DNA of 64,000 bases from the NCBI GenBank assembly GCA_938014885.1, contig CALLQI010000014.1, forward strand, positions 1 through 64,000, read 5' to 3'. Below are positions 1 through 8,287 of the stretch, in pieces. The stretch is from an uncultured bacterium (GTDB taxonomy: Bacteria; Planctomycetota; UBA8742; UBA2392). Position 1 is the first letter of the stretch, and every line of letters begins with the position of its first letter. Below the pieces are notes generated by a model, which worked only from the letters and a program-made list of their open reading frames with translations, did not search any database and had not been told where the DNA came from. The position numbers were made by a program, and so were the translations under genes.

Positions 1-22
1 GCCTGATGGATAGCGGCGCCCG

Positions 23-78
23 GTGCTCAGTGCCCGGTGCTCAGTGCTCGGTGCTCAGTGCTCGGTGCTCAGTGCTCA
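23..78. repeat. Tandem 7-bp repeat, unit GTGCTCR, eight copies
   Basis: Eight successive 7-bp units (GTGCTCA, GTGCCCG, GTGCTCA, GTGCTCG, and so on) run head to tail. The unit is not a multiple of three in register with any gene. The same unit, ten copies, recurs at 55857-55926 between two minus-strand genes, so this is a dispersed intergenic repeat family rather than a local accident. Confidence 0.85.
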
Positions 79-127
79 GTGAGCTAACACGCATGCTGTC
101 ACAACCATCAACCGCCACCCCGGGAAA

Positions 128-199
128 CCGGGGCGGCGGCAATTTGGCAACGTGGCACGCGCGTCTCGCGCGTGAGTGCCGGCGGCGTCCCGCCGCCGG
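128..199. repeat. 72-bp direct repeat, copy 1, with two hairpins
   Basis: This 72-bp segment is identical to 392-463. Inside it are two perfect short palindromes: CACGCGCG-TCT-CGCGCGTG (156-174) and CCGGCGGCG-TCC-CGCCGCCGG (179-199). A degenerate relative (AAACCGGAGCGGCCGCAATT) lies at about 277-296. The structure is like a REP/BIME-type palindromic repeat. Confidence 0.85.
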
Positions 200-220
200 A
201 GCGGAACTGCAAAGGCAGCC

Positions 221-317
221 GATCAGGAGTTCGGCGTTCCCAGGCAGTGTGAAGCAAACAGACAGCCACCCCGGAAAACCGGAGCGGCCGCAATTTGGGA
301 ACGCAGATCTCCTGATC
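221..317. repeat. Imperfect inverted repeat between the two 72-bp copies
   Basis: GATCAGGAGTTCGGCGTTCCC (221-241, 21 bp, shown as arms only) pairs with the reverse complement of 297-317 with about three mismatches. The arms flank about 55 bp and lie between the two direct-repeat copies, suggesting one composite palindromic unit. Confidence 0.6.
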
Positions 318-391
318 GGCCGTTGCCGTGATGCGCAGTGGCCGGGACGGCCACTGCAGATGCCGGCCAGAGGCCAGCGCTCCCAGCAACG

Positions 392-463
392 CCGGGGCGG
401 CGGCAATTTGGCAACGTGGCACGCGCGTCTCGCGCGTGAGTGCCGGCGGCGTCCCGCCGCCGG
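392..463. repeat. 72-bp direct repeat, copy 2
   Basis: Base-for-base identical to 128-199, including both hairpins, 264 bp further on. Perfect identity suggests recent duplication or active homogenisation. Confidence 0.85.
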
Positions 464-606
464 GGACGGAACTTCAACAGCGTGCGGGCGGGGCGCCCAT
501 ACCACTTACTGCACCTGCGTGTAGGCACGATGCCTGTAACACGAGCGGCCCCCAGCCATTCGGTTGGGGTACGCGGGTCACCCGGCTCTCGCATGGGTTG
601 GAATGG

Positions 607-634
607 AAAGGGGGCCCTTTCGGGCCCCCTTTTT
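607..634 (-). terminator. Hairpin terminator after the giant repeat lipoprotein gene
   Basis: AAAGGGGGCCC (607-617), loop TTTC, GGGCCCCCTTT (622-632). The 11-bp stem is perfect and has A/T runs on both sides, so it could work in either direction. It lies 18 bp beyond the stop codon of the minus-strand gene. Confidence 0.85.
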
Positions 635-651
635 CTGCCTGTTGCTGGTGT

Positions 652-3600
652 TTAGCTGATGGTGATGTTGGCCGGGACTGCGGTTCCCGCGCCGTCGTTG
701 GTCTGGAGCTGCGTGGCCGTGAACGTGACGTTCGCGCCACCGGCACCCAGTGCGTCGATGCCGATGGATCCGGCCGCACCGTTGGCCGGTCCGCTGCCGC
801 CATTGGCGCGCACGTTGATGCTGCCACTGAGGACGACAGTGCCGTTGGGAACGGCAATCCCGATGCTGCCGCCCATCCCGCCCGTGGCTGTACCCGCACC
901 GCCGTTGGCGGTGAGGTTGCCGTTGATGCGGATTTCGCCGACGTCTTCGTTATCAAAGTCGAGGAGGCCGCCCATGCCGCCGATGACACCGGTGCCGCCG
1001 TTGGCAGTCATGTTCACCAAGCTGAGCAGCTGAACCTTGCCGCCGTAGGCACCAAGGAACCCGCCGCCACCGCCGTTGCCGGTACCGGCACCGTTGCCGC
1101 CGTTGGCGACCCAGTTGCCGCGGTACTCAGCCTCACCCACACTCACCAGACTCGGCCAGTTTCTCGAGTATCCGTATGCCACGCCACCTGCGCCGCCGTT
1201 GCCGTTACCAACGCCGTTGCCGCCGTTGGTCGTGATGTCGATGTCGGCCCAGATGTTGGAGCCTCGCCCGTCATTGTTGTGGTCGGTCGTGAAGATCAGA
1301 ATGCCGCCAAAACCACCGTCACCGCGGCCGGTGCCGCCGTTGGCCACGAATGTGCTGTTGACGAAGTAGACGTCTGCCTCATCCGTGTACCAGTAAGCCT
1401 GGCCGCCGTCGCCGCCGTCGGAAGTGCCGCTGACGACTGAGCCATTACCGCCGGAGAGGTTGAAGCTGCTGTCGGCGACGCGCAGCCGACCCTCAAGGCC
1501 GTTGCTGAAGTCCATCTCGCCGCCCGAACCGCCCTGGCCGCTGTCGCTGTTGCCGCCGAGCATGGTCAGGTTGAAGCCGAGCATTTCGAGGCCGCCGCGA
1601 TAGCCACCGAGGACGTCGTCGAAAGTGCCGCCGGCGCCACCGGTGCCGCTGGTGCTGTTGCCGCCGTTCATGGTCAGCGTGCCGCGCAGGATCAAGTGTT
1701 CGTCATCATCGTCGAAGTTGATATCGCCGCCTTGGCCGCCGTCGCCCGTGGTACCGTTCCCGCCGTTCATGGCGAGGTTGTAGGTGACTTCCAGGGTTGC
1801 TTCGAAGGCATGTTGGTCCACATAGCCGCCGTCGCCGCCCTGCACACCGTTGCCGCCGTGGGCGTAGCCATTCACGCGCACCCGGCCGTGGCCGTACTCG
1901 TACTGTTCCAGCGTCAGGCCTTCGGCGTCGCCGCCATCGCTGGAGGTCGAGTTGCCGCCCATCAGGGCCAAGTTGGCTGTAACGTTGGTGAAGATGCCGC
2001 CGTAGCCGTCATAACCGGCGTAGATGTAGCCGTAGCCGGAACTGCCGCCCGTGCTGGTTCCACCGTTGCCGCCATTACTGGTGAAGTTGAATTCGCTATT
2101 GGTGACGTCCTGGTAGCCGTAGCAATAGAAGTACTGGCCACTGCCGCCGCTGGTAGTGCCGTTGCCGCCGTGGAATGTGAAGTCGGCATACACGCCGCGG
2201 GCATCGCCCTCAAGGTACAGGTAGCCATACCCGCTGCTGCCGCCGTTACCGGCGCTGGCCGCCCCGCCGTTCATGGTGACGTCAACGTCCGCGTTCACGC
2301 TGTCGGCATAATAGTCGACTTGCCAGTAACTCCCGCTGCCGCCACTGCTGATGCCGCTGCCTCCATTGGCCGCGTAGCGAATGTCTGTGTTGGTCGCTGG
2401 TCCTTCGAAGTACACGTAGAAGTCGTCTCCGCCGCTGCCGCCAGTGCCGCTGGTGGTGGCGTTGCCTCCGTGGGCAGTGCAGTCGATCGTGACGCGGTCA
2501 GCGACACCGTAGTACGCCAAGTCGTAGTACAGATCGCCGCCATCGCCGCCACCGGTGGTTCCGTTGCCGCCGAGGCCCTCTTCGTCAATCAGCACCTGGA
2601 TGATGTTGTTGTAGGCATAGGCATCGCGCTCACCGCCGTAGCCGCCGCTGCCGGCGCTGCCCACGCCGCCCGTGCCCTGCGAAACAATCGCCAGGCTGTA
2701 CATGTTGTTGGCTTCGATATACGTGTCCACCGCGCTGCCGCCGGTGGTGCCGTTGCCGCCGTTGCCGACGGTCATCACGACGCCGCGAAGGTCGTCGGTG
2801 GTAATCTCCATGTATCCACCATCGCCGCCGGTGCTGGAGGTGCTGTCGCCGCCGTGCAGTTCGATGTAGCTGAACATGTCCAGTTCACAGTAGGCGTAGA
2901 AGTAGACGTCGCCACCCGTGCCGCCGGTGCCAGTGCCGCCATCGCCGCCGTTGGCGCGGATGCCCCAGTTGAAATCGCGCCAGGTGTTGTTGTCCTGCAG
3001 ATACACGCTGAACTCACCGCCGCTTCCGCCGTTGGTTGAGCCATTGCCGCCGTTGGACTGGAAAATGCCGCGCGGCATGTACACGTTGCCCTGGCGCGCA
3101 TTGATGTACACGTTGGCGGCACTGCCGGCCGTTGTGCCACTGCCGCCGTTGAGGCTGATCAGGCCGGTGATCGCGATGTGGCCGAGGTGCGAGATCACGT
3201 CAAGGTCGCCTGCGCTGAAGCCCGAGGGGCTGGTCGAGTTGATGTCGCCGTCGATCGAGATCGCGAGGCCTTCCGCGCCGACGCTTTCGATCACCAGCTG
3301 CACCGAGTTGGCACCCGCGCGCGAAAGCACCACGTCGCCGTCAATGCGGATGTAGTTGCCGCGGCCGTGGGTGCGGATCGTGACGCGGTCCGTTGCGCCC
3401 GCGGTAAGCGAGCTCAGGTCAAGCGTTGCACTCGCGGGAACGTAGAAGTCGTGGTCCACCAGTTCGATGAACACGTCTGTGCCTGTTGCGACGCCGAAGA
3501 TGCCGACATCGGTCTGCAGCTCGGTCGGGTCGATCACGTTGTCAGCCAGCGAGGCCGCGCTGATGATATTGGCGTCAATGCCCTGACGGCCGGGGCCGTT

Positions 3601-3861
3601 GCCTTGCAGGAAGGCGCCCAGCTGAGCGTCGACTTCCAAGTCGCCGCCATTTGAACCTGCGCCCGCTGTGGCGTTGCCACCGCTGAGGTCAACCAACACG
3701 TTCAGCCCGGTCAGGCTGGGGCGCGCTGTCGGGGGCGGGCCCCACTTGGTACCGCCGCCGCCACCACCGCCGCTGTCATCGTCACCACTGCAACCGCCGA
3801 GCATGGCAACTGATGCCCCAAGCATCAGCATGCCGGCCAAACGCAATCCACGAAGATTCAT
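652..3861 (-). CDS. Giant Gly/Asn-rich repeat lipoprotein
   Basis: 1069 aa. The start ATG at 3861 gives an N-terminal signal peptide with a lipobox ending at Cys24 (L-G-G-C), then an acidic and polyglycine stretch, so this is probably a lipoprotein exported to the envelope. Residues ~50-240 look like a head region with alternating beta-prone segments. From there about 25 imperfect repeats of roughly 33-38 residues run to the C terminus, each carrying a core such as N-G-G-N-G-T-T-G-G-x-G-G followed by a hydrophobic/aromatic strand. The pattern resembles a stacked beta-solenoid of the polymorphic-toxin or adhesin kind, but I recognise no named family. A longer open frame extends to 4293, but that part overlaps the divergent pterin gene and lacks a signal. 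Role inferred: surface structure, adhesion or matrix. Confidence 0.85.
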   Translation of the reverse strand: MNLRGLRLAGMLMLGASVAMLGGCSGDDDSGGGGGGGTKWGPPPTARPSLTGLNVLVDLSGGNATAGAGSNGGDLEVDAQLGAFLQGNGPGRQGIDANIISAASLADNVIDPTELQTDVGIFGVATGTDVFIELVDHDFYVPASATLDLSSLTAGATDRVTIRTHGRGNYIRIDGDVVLSRAGANSVQLVIESVGAEGLAISIDGDINSTSPSGFSAGDLDVISHLGHIAITGLISLNGGSGTTAGSAANVYINARQGNVYMPRGIFQSNGGNGSTNGGSGGEFSVYLQDNNTWRDFNWGIRANGGDGGTGTGGTGGDVYFYAYCELDMFSYIELHGGDSTSSTGGDGGYMEITTDDLRGVVMTVGNGGNGTTGGSAVDTYIEANNMYSLAIVSQGTGGVGSAGSGGYGGERDAYAYNNIIQVLIDEEGLGGNGTTGGGDGGDLYYDLAYYGVADRVTIDCTAHGGNATTSGTGGSGGDDFYVYFEGPATNTDIRYAANGGSGISSGGSGSYWQVDYYADSVNADVDVTMNGGAASAGNGGSSGYGYLYLEGDARGVYADFTFHGGNGTTSGGSGQYFYCYGYQDVTNSEFNFTSNGGNGGTSTGGSSGYGYIYAGYDGYGGIFTNVTANLALMGGNSTSSDGGDAEGLTLEQYEYGHGRVRVNGYAHGGNGVQGGDGGYVDQHAFEATLEVTYNLAMNGGNGTTGDGGQGGDINFDDDDEHLILRGTLTMNGGNSTSGTGGAGGTFDDVLGGYRGGLEMLGFNLTMLGGNSDSGQGGSGGEMDFSNGLEGRLRVADSSFNLSGGNGSVVSGTSDGGDGGQAYWYTDEADVYFVNSTFVANGGTGRGDGGFGGILIFTTDHNNDGRGSNIWADIDITTNGGNGVGNGNGGAGGVAYGYSRNWPSLVSVGEAEYRGNWVANGGNGAGTGNGGGGGFLGAYGGKVQLLSLVNMTANGGTGVIGGMGGLLDFDNEDVGEIRINGNLTANGGAGTATGGMGGSIGIAVPNGTVVLSGSINVRANGGSGPANGAAGSIGIDALGAGGANVTFTATQLQTNDGAGTAVPANITIS

Positions 3862-4014
3862 TGCAAACCTTTCCGAATGGGATCTCATCAAACCAAACCG
3901 TGAGCGCGCGCAATTTACTACCCGGAGTAGCCGGTACCAGTTTTTCTTGTCCATTGCTTGGCGGGGCCCTGACACCCTGCACAAACCGCGCGCAATCCGG
4001 TATGCTGCGGCCGC

Positions 4015-4518
4015 ATGTACAAGATCCGTGTCGATAAGCAGTACTTCAACTTCTCGTGCGCGCACTTCCTGCTGTTCAATGACGGCAGCCGCGAGCCGTT
4101 GCACGGCCACAATTATTGGGCGTGGGTTGAGGTGGAAGGTGAGCTTGGGCCGGCGGGCTACGTGCTGGATTACATCACGTTCAAGCCGGTGTTCCGGCAG
4201 CTGTGCAATGACCTTGACCACAAGACGATTTACCCGACGCGCAGTGAAGTGCTGACGATCACGGAAGACGGCGCGAACACCCGGGTGCAGCACAAGGATG
4301 GCAGCGTGTTCAGTACCCCCAGTTCGGATACCCTGTTGCTGGACTTGCCCAATACCTCCACGGAACTTCTCGCAACCTATTTAGCGCGAAGGTTATATGA
4401 TGCGCTGGTCGAACGCGGCGAGCATCGACACTTGCAAGCCATCACAGTTGGGGTAGAAGAAGCACCTGGCCAACAAGGGATCTTTCGGTACGACCTGCCG
4501 CACAGGCATGGGGGGTAG
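4015..4518 (+). CDS. 6-pyruvoyl-tetrahydropterin synthase family protein, PTPS-III-like
   Basis: 167 aa. Zinc ligands of the PTPS/QueD fold are visible: His17 in C-A-H-F-L, and His30 and His32 in L-H-G-H-N-Y. The usual catalytic Cys before HGH is absent; instead Glu27 gives the motif E-x-x-H-G-H. In the family, CxxxHGH marks PTPS/QueD enzymes, while ExxHGH marks PTPS-III proteins that make 6-hydroxymethyl-dihydropterin directly from dihydroneopterin triphosphate, bypassing FolB in folate synthesis. That assignment is by recalled motif only. First of a run of three closely packed plus-strand genes; divergent from the repeat lipoprotein. A Cys at residue 15 precedes the first His and is probably not the catalytic one. 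Confidence 0.85.
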   Translation: MYKIRVDKQYFNFSCAHFLLFNDGSREPLHGHNYWAWVEVEGELGPAGYVLDYITFKPVFRQLCNDLDHKTIYPTRSEVLTITEDGANTRVQHKDGSVFSTPSSDTLLLDLPNTSTELLATYLARRLYDALVERGEHRHLQAITVGVEEAPGQQGIFRYDLPHRHGG

Positions 4519-4521
4519 ACC

Positions 4522-4857
4522 GTGGCAGCCAAAGAAACCACCTCAATCACCTATTACGTCGGGATCGTAAACATCCTGCTGGCGGCGATTTGGGGCGCGT
4601 TGTATCTGTTCGGCATCCTCAGTACCAACGCGATCACGTCGCCCACGGCCACGCCGTTTTATGTGGGAACGCTGTTCCTGGCGGGCTTTGGCATCGTGTT
4701 CCCATTCTTTGAAAAGACCATGTCCGGCAAGATGAAAATCAACACGGGCCTGACCTTTTCAATCATTGCCATGGCGGCATACGGCGGCTACATCGCGCTG
4801 TACACGCTCAATAACAAGCTGGTCGTGTACGACGTGCCGCAGGCACTGGGCTTCTAG
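4522..4857 (+). CDS. Small three-helix membrane protein, unknown function
   Basis: 111 aa starting with GTG, three bases after the preceding stop, and its TAG stop shares its G with the GTG start of the next gene, so the three genes are almost certainly co-transcribed. Three hydrophobic segments are visible at about residues 10-32, 45-63 and 76-96. There is no signature motif, and I do not recognise the family. Confidence 0.8.
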   Translation: MAAKETTSITYYVGIVNILLAAIWGALYLFGILSTNAITSPTATPFYVGTLFLAGFGIVFPFFEKTMSGKMKINTGLTFSIIAMAAYGGYIALYTLNNKLVVYDVPQALGF

Positions 4858-6086
4858 TGCCGGATTCCATCCACGATGTGCTCGTCATCGGCGCCGGGCC
4901 GGCCGGTTTGATATGCGCCGCTGAGGCCGCGGCGCGCGGCCTTTCCGTGCTCGTCGTCGAGGGCCAGGACCTGCCGGGTGCGAAGTTCTGCATGGCCGGC
5001 ATGGGTGCCGGTGCGGTCAGCAACGTCAAACTGTCCATCGAGGCCTTCCAGGGCAAACACGCGCGCTTTGCCAGTGACGCGCTGGCGGCCTTTGACGCGG
5101 ACACCCTGCGCCAGTGGTTTGCCGACCACGGCGTGAAGCTGGCCGACGCGCCCTACTACGGGCTCATCACCAGCCCTGAAGGCGGCCCCGCGATCATGCA
5201 GGCACTGGTAGATGCGGCCGAGGGTTCCGGCACGGAGTTGCTTACGGGCGTGCGCGTCACGCACCTGAAGCGCACCGGGCAGGGGTTCAGGGCCAGCGCG
5301 CACGGCCGCACGTTTGACGCGCGGCATGCGGTGCTGGCCACGGGTGCACAGAACTATCCGCAACTGGGCGGTGGCGAAGAAGGCGGCCGGATGGCGGCCA
5401 ACTTCGGGCATGCAGTTGCGCCGGCCTTGCCGGGGCAGGTGGGCCTGCGCGTGGAGGAAGGCTGGGTTCGCGAGTTGCCCGGCCTGTGGATGGATGTGCG
5501 GGCGGCTTTGCACCAGGGGCGGCGCGTGCTGGCCGAAAGCACGGGCAGCATGCTGTTCACGCAATCGGGCCTGGTGGGCGAGGCGATCTACAACGTGTCG
5601 CACGCCGCGGAACCCGCGCTGCAACAGGGCGAAGTCGAACTGGCAATCAACTTCTTTCCTGAGCAGCCGACCGAGGAAGTCGCGCAATGGCTGTTCCGCG
5701 TGCTTGGTGAACGAACCCGTGAACGCGCGGCCGACGCGCTGGACCTGATTGTCCCGCGGGCATTGGGGCGGGTATTCCTGGACCACCAGAAGACCAAAGG
5801 CAACGAGCGCGTGATGCAGCTTGATGAACGCCAGCGCGACGGCCTGCTGCGTGAAATGATCGACACGCGCCTAAAAGTCACTGGCACGCTGGGCCTGATT
5901 GCGGCCGAAAGCGCCACGGGCGGGGTCAGTGTTCGCGACGTGGACCCCCGCAGCATGCAAAGCCGCAAATGCCCGGGCCTGTTCGTGATCGGCGAATTGC
6001 TGGACCTGCATGCGCCGTGGGGCGGCTTTCGGCAGCATTTTGCCCTTGCCACGGGTTACTTGTGCGGGCGCTCAATCGCGCAATAG
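4857..6086 (+). CDS. FAD-dependent flavoprotein, HI0933/YhiN-BaiN family
   Basis: 409 aa, GTG start overlapping the upstream stop by one base. An N-terminal Rossmann motif G-A-G-P-A-G (12-17) and an acidic end of strand 2 (V-V-E-G) indicate FAD binding. The segment G-A-K-F-C-M-A-G-M-G-A-G-A-V-S-N corresponds in place to the G-x-K-x-x-x-S-G-x-G-R-C-N-x-x-N signature of HI0933 proteins, but lacks its R-C. The C terminus has G-L-F-V-I-G-E-L-L-D-L-H-A-P-W-G-G, matching the family's second FAD contact. Members are poorly characterised flavin oxidoreductases; BaiN is linked to bile-acid metabolism, which need not apply here. Confidence 0.85.
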   Translation: MPDSIHDVLVIGAGPAGLICAAEAAARGLSVLVVEGQDLPGAKFCMAGMGAGAVSNVKLSIEAFQGKHARFASDALAAFDADTLRQWFADHGVKLADAPYYGLITSPEGGPAIMQALVDAAEGSGTELLTGVRVTHLKRTGQGFRASAHGRTFDARHAVLATGAQNYPQLGGGEEGGRMAANFGHAVAPALPGQVGLRVEEGWVRELPGLWMDVRAALHQGRRVLAESTGSMLFTQSGLVGEAIYNVSHAAEPALQQGEVELAINFFPEQPTEEVAQWLFRVLGERTRERAADALDLIVPRALGRVFLDHQKTKGNERVMQLDERQRDGLLREMIDTRLKVTGTLGLIAAESATGGVSVRDVDPRSMQSRKCPGLFVIGELLDLHAPWGGFRQHFALATGYLCGRSIAQ

Positions 6087-6151
6087 CGCTTTACGCGGCA
6101 TGGGCCGCAGGGTACCCTGCCCCTTCCCCCGTGAACGTTCAGGACTGCGCC

Positions 6152-6985
6152 ATGCGCATCACCTTTGCGTCTACATTCGCGACGATGCTGGCCGCACTTG
6201 GCCTGCTTGCCGGTTGTACGGGCAGCCAGTCGCGCGATGCGTACCGTACATCTGCGCTGGATCAATCCGACGTTGAGCGCGAAACGCAACTGCACGGCGC
6301 CGCCGGTTACACGGTGGCTGAGCTGTTTTACACCGGCCGCATCGCCGAGGCCCGGGGTGACTTTGACGGCGAAGACTACGGCCTGCAGTTGCACGAGTTT
6401 TACTTGGTCGAAATTGCGCCGGATGCGCTTCAGCCTGATCAAGTGGTGCAGGCGGGCTTTGTGCGCAAGCTGCTTGAGGATCGAGGCAGCCTTTTTTACT
6501 TCGAGTTCTTTGACCGCGACTGGACCAAGCTGGGCTACCTGAACGCGGAAGGCACGCTGTTCGTGCAGCACACCGGCCGCGAGGTGAACGCAGGCAAGTT
6601 CCAGCTCAGTGAAGCTGTGCGCTACCTGTTCCCGGCCGAATCGGGCTATGGCTATGACACGGTGCTGCAGGACTCAAGCCGCGTTCGCGCCCATGACCCG
6701 GCCGTCGGCACGCTGGACCCGCGTGGCCGCGGCGTGGAACACCGCACCCACAAGTCACACCCGGCCATCGTGTCGCTGAAACTGTACCGCGCAGGTGAGG
6801 CCGGTGCGCTCGCCGATCAGCGCTACAGCGCCGAGAGGTTCCGCGAATCCGAAGAGGCCAAGCTGGCCCGGCTGCGCGAAGCCCGCCACGGCGGCATCGC
6901 CCAGGATGAAGAGTACGGCGGCCTGCAGTACAAGAACGGCCAGCCCGTAGACGAAAACGGCGACCCCATCACCAAGCGCAAGTAA
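6152..6985 (+). CDS. Putative lipoprotein, unknown function
   Basis: 277 aa from the ATG at 6152; the reading frame is open further upstream but only from this start is a signal peptide present, ending in a lipobox with Cys22 (L-A-G-C). The mature protein is mixed alpha/beta, with an aromatic stretch near residues 110-125 (L-F-Y-F-E-F-F-D-R-D-W) and a charged C-terminal tail rich in Glu, Arg and Gly. No known domain recognised. It ends 7 bp before the convergent rsmH gene. Confidence 0.8.
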   Translation: MRITFASTFATMLAALGLLAGCTGSQSRDAYRTSALDQSDVERETQLHGAAGYTVAELFYTGRIAEARGDFDGEDYGLQLHEFYLVEIAPDALQPDQVVQAGFVRKLLEDRGSLFYFEFFDRDWTKLGYLNAEGTLFVQHTGREVNAGKFQLSEAVRYLFPAESGYGYDTVLQDSSRVRAHDPAVGTLDPRGRGVEHRTHKSHPAIVSLKLYRAGEAGALADQRYSAERFRESEEAKLARLREARHGGIAQDEEYGGLQYKNGQPVDENGDPITKRK

Positions 6986-6992
6986 GCAGGCT

Positions 6993-8027
6993 CTACGCCC
7001 GCACGGCCCAGAACAACCGGGCCGAGCGGGCTCGTGGGTTGTTGTAGACCTCGGCACTTGTGGGCGCCTTGCCCGTCAGTTCCGCCTGTGCGTACACGCC
7101 GGCTTTCAGGCCGCTGGTCAATGACTCGCGCACTTTGCGCTCTTCGCCCGAGTGAAAGGTGATGATCGCCGCGCGCCCGCCCGGTTTCAGAACTTGCGGC
7201 AGCAAGCGCAGCAAGTGTTCAAGGTTCGCGGGTTCGCGATTGACCGCCATGCGCAGGGCCTGGAACACGGCCGCCGCCGGGTGGCGGTCGCGGGCGTTGC
7301 GCTTGCGGTATCTTGACGCGTCAATGCCCTCGTGGTGCAGCACCACGGACGCGAGTTCGCCGGTGGTCTGCGGCGCGGCCGTCTTCAGCGCCTCGGCCAG
7401 CGTGTCCGCGTCGCGCGCGTCGCCGTAGTCGCGCAGGATCTCAGCCAGTTCAAGCGCGCTGGTCTGCGCGATCAGCTCAGCGGCCGTGCGGCCGCGGGTG
7501 CGGTCCATGCGCATGTCGAGTGGCCCGTCGTGCTTGAAGCCGAAGCCGCGCTGCGGGTGATCCAGCTGCATGCTCGACAGCCCGAGGTCAGCCAGCAGGC
7601 AATGGACGCCGTCCAGACCGGCGGCCGCCATCACTTTGGCGATGCCGGCGAAATTGGTGTGGTGCGCTTCGATGGCGAGTCCAAGCCCCGCCAGCCGCGA
7701 TTGGGTTCGGGACATTTCTTCGGCATCGAGGTCAATGCCGATTACACGGGCACCCGCGCGCGCCATGGCCTCGGCGTGGCCGCCGTGGCCGAGCGTGCAA
7801 TCCAGCGCGACTTCGCCGGGGGCCGGGTGCAGCGCTGCCAGCACTTCACGCAGCATCACAGGCACGTGCGTGCCGGCGGGCGTGCGGCCCTGGGCGCGGA
7901 CTTTCTCGGCCTCCGTGGGGAAGCGCGACGGGTCAAGCTCTTTGTACTTCTCATCAAAGCGGCGCGGGTGCGTGCCCGGGTATCGCTTGCGGCGCTGGGG
8001 TTTTTCCGGTGGCGTGGCGTCGGGCAT
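6993..8027 (-). CDS. rsmH: 16S rRNA (cytosine1402-N4)-methyltransferase RsmH
   Basis: 344 aa from the ATG at 8027 (an upstream in-frame alternative at 8063 would add 12 residues). Motifs of the MraW/RsmH family are clear: H-V-P-V-M-L-R-E at the start of the domain, the SAM-binding segment D-C-T-L-G-H-G-G-H-A-E, L-A-D-L-G-L-S-S-M-Q-L-D, a G-P-L-D-M-R-M block, and I-T-F-H-S-G-E-E-R near the end. The N terminus has a basic extension of about 50 residues not typical of the E. coli protein. The gene normally sits in the dcw cell-wall cluster after mraZ; here it stands alone. Confidence 0.95.
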   Translation of the reverse strand: MPDATPPEKPQRRKRYPGTHPRRFDEKYKELDPSRFPTEAEKVRAQGRTPAGTHVPVMLREVLAALHPAPGEVALDCTLGHGGHAEAMARAGARVIGIDLDAEEMSRTQSRLAGLGLAIEAHHTNFAGIAKVMAAAGLDGVHCLLADLGLSSMQLDHPQRGFGFKHDGPLDMRMDRTRGRTAAELIAQTSALELAEILRDYGDARDADTLAEALKTAAPQTTGELASVVLHHEGIDASRYRKRNARDRHPAAAVFQALRMAVNREPANLEHLLRLLPQVLKPGGRAAIITFHSGEERKVRESLTSGLKAGVYAQAELTGKAPTSAEVYNNPRARSARLFWAVRA

Positions 8028-8246
8028 GGTGCACAGACTCGTGCCGCGCGGCCACAAGTGCAAGGGTCTAAGAGCCAGTTTGACAACCCACTCGTGGCCT
8101 GTATCGGGTGGCGGGCTTCGCGCTGCTTCGTTGCCCTCCCTGCGGTGTATCGCCGTGGATACGCCTCAGTCGGGCGTCTCGCATCGCTCGCCCGGCGCTC
8201 CGAAACAGTCTCACTCTGGGTTCCCAAACAGGCTCTAAACGCAAAG

Positions 8247-8271
8247 CAGGGGCGACCCGAAGTCGCCCCTG
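8247..8271 (-). terminator. Hairpin terminator after the dienelactone hydrolase gene
   Basis: CAGGGGCGAC, loop CCGAA, GTCGCCCCTG, a perfect 10-bp stem 17 bp beyond the minus-strand stop. On the minus strand it is followed by a T-rich stretch (GCTTTGCGTTT). Confidence 0.75.
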
Positions 8272-8287
8272 TCAAAGATTGCGCGGA

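Larger units (their letters stand above)
1..651. other. Repeat-rich intergenic block with no convincing gene
   Basis: No reading frame here looks like a real protein; the open frames are low-complexity and exist because the DNA is GC-rich and repetitive. The block holds a tandem 7-bp repeat, two identical 72-bp direct repeats each carrying two hairpins, an inverted repeat between them, and a strong hairpin terminator at the end next to the lipoprotein gene. The text-like repeats resemble intergenic boilerplate common in environmental Planctomycetota and Verrucomicrobiota genomes (recalled, not searched). Confidence 0.75.

Noticed and set aside
23..78. CRISPR array
   Set aside because: The units are 7 bp and directly contiguous, with no spacers.
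6..594. Several overlapping open frames in the first 600 bases
   Set aside because: Arise from repeats and GC richness; the same peptides occur in different frames because of the duplicated 72-bp unit.
1696..3039. Long plus-strand open frame (447 aa) opposite the repeat lipoprotein
   Set aside because: Ala/Val-rich low-complexity shadow of the minus-strand Gly-repeat coding sequence; no signal or domain.
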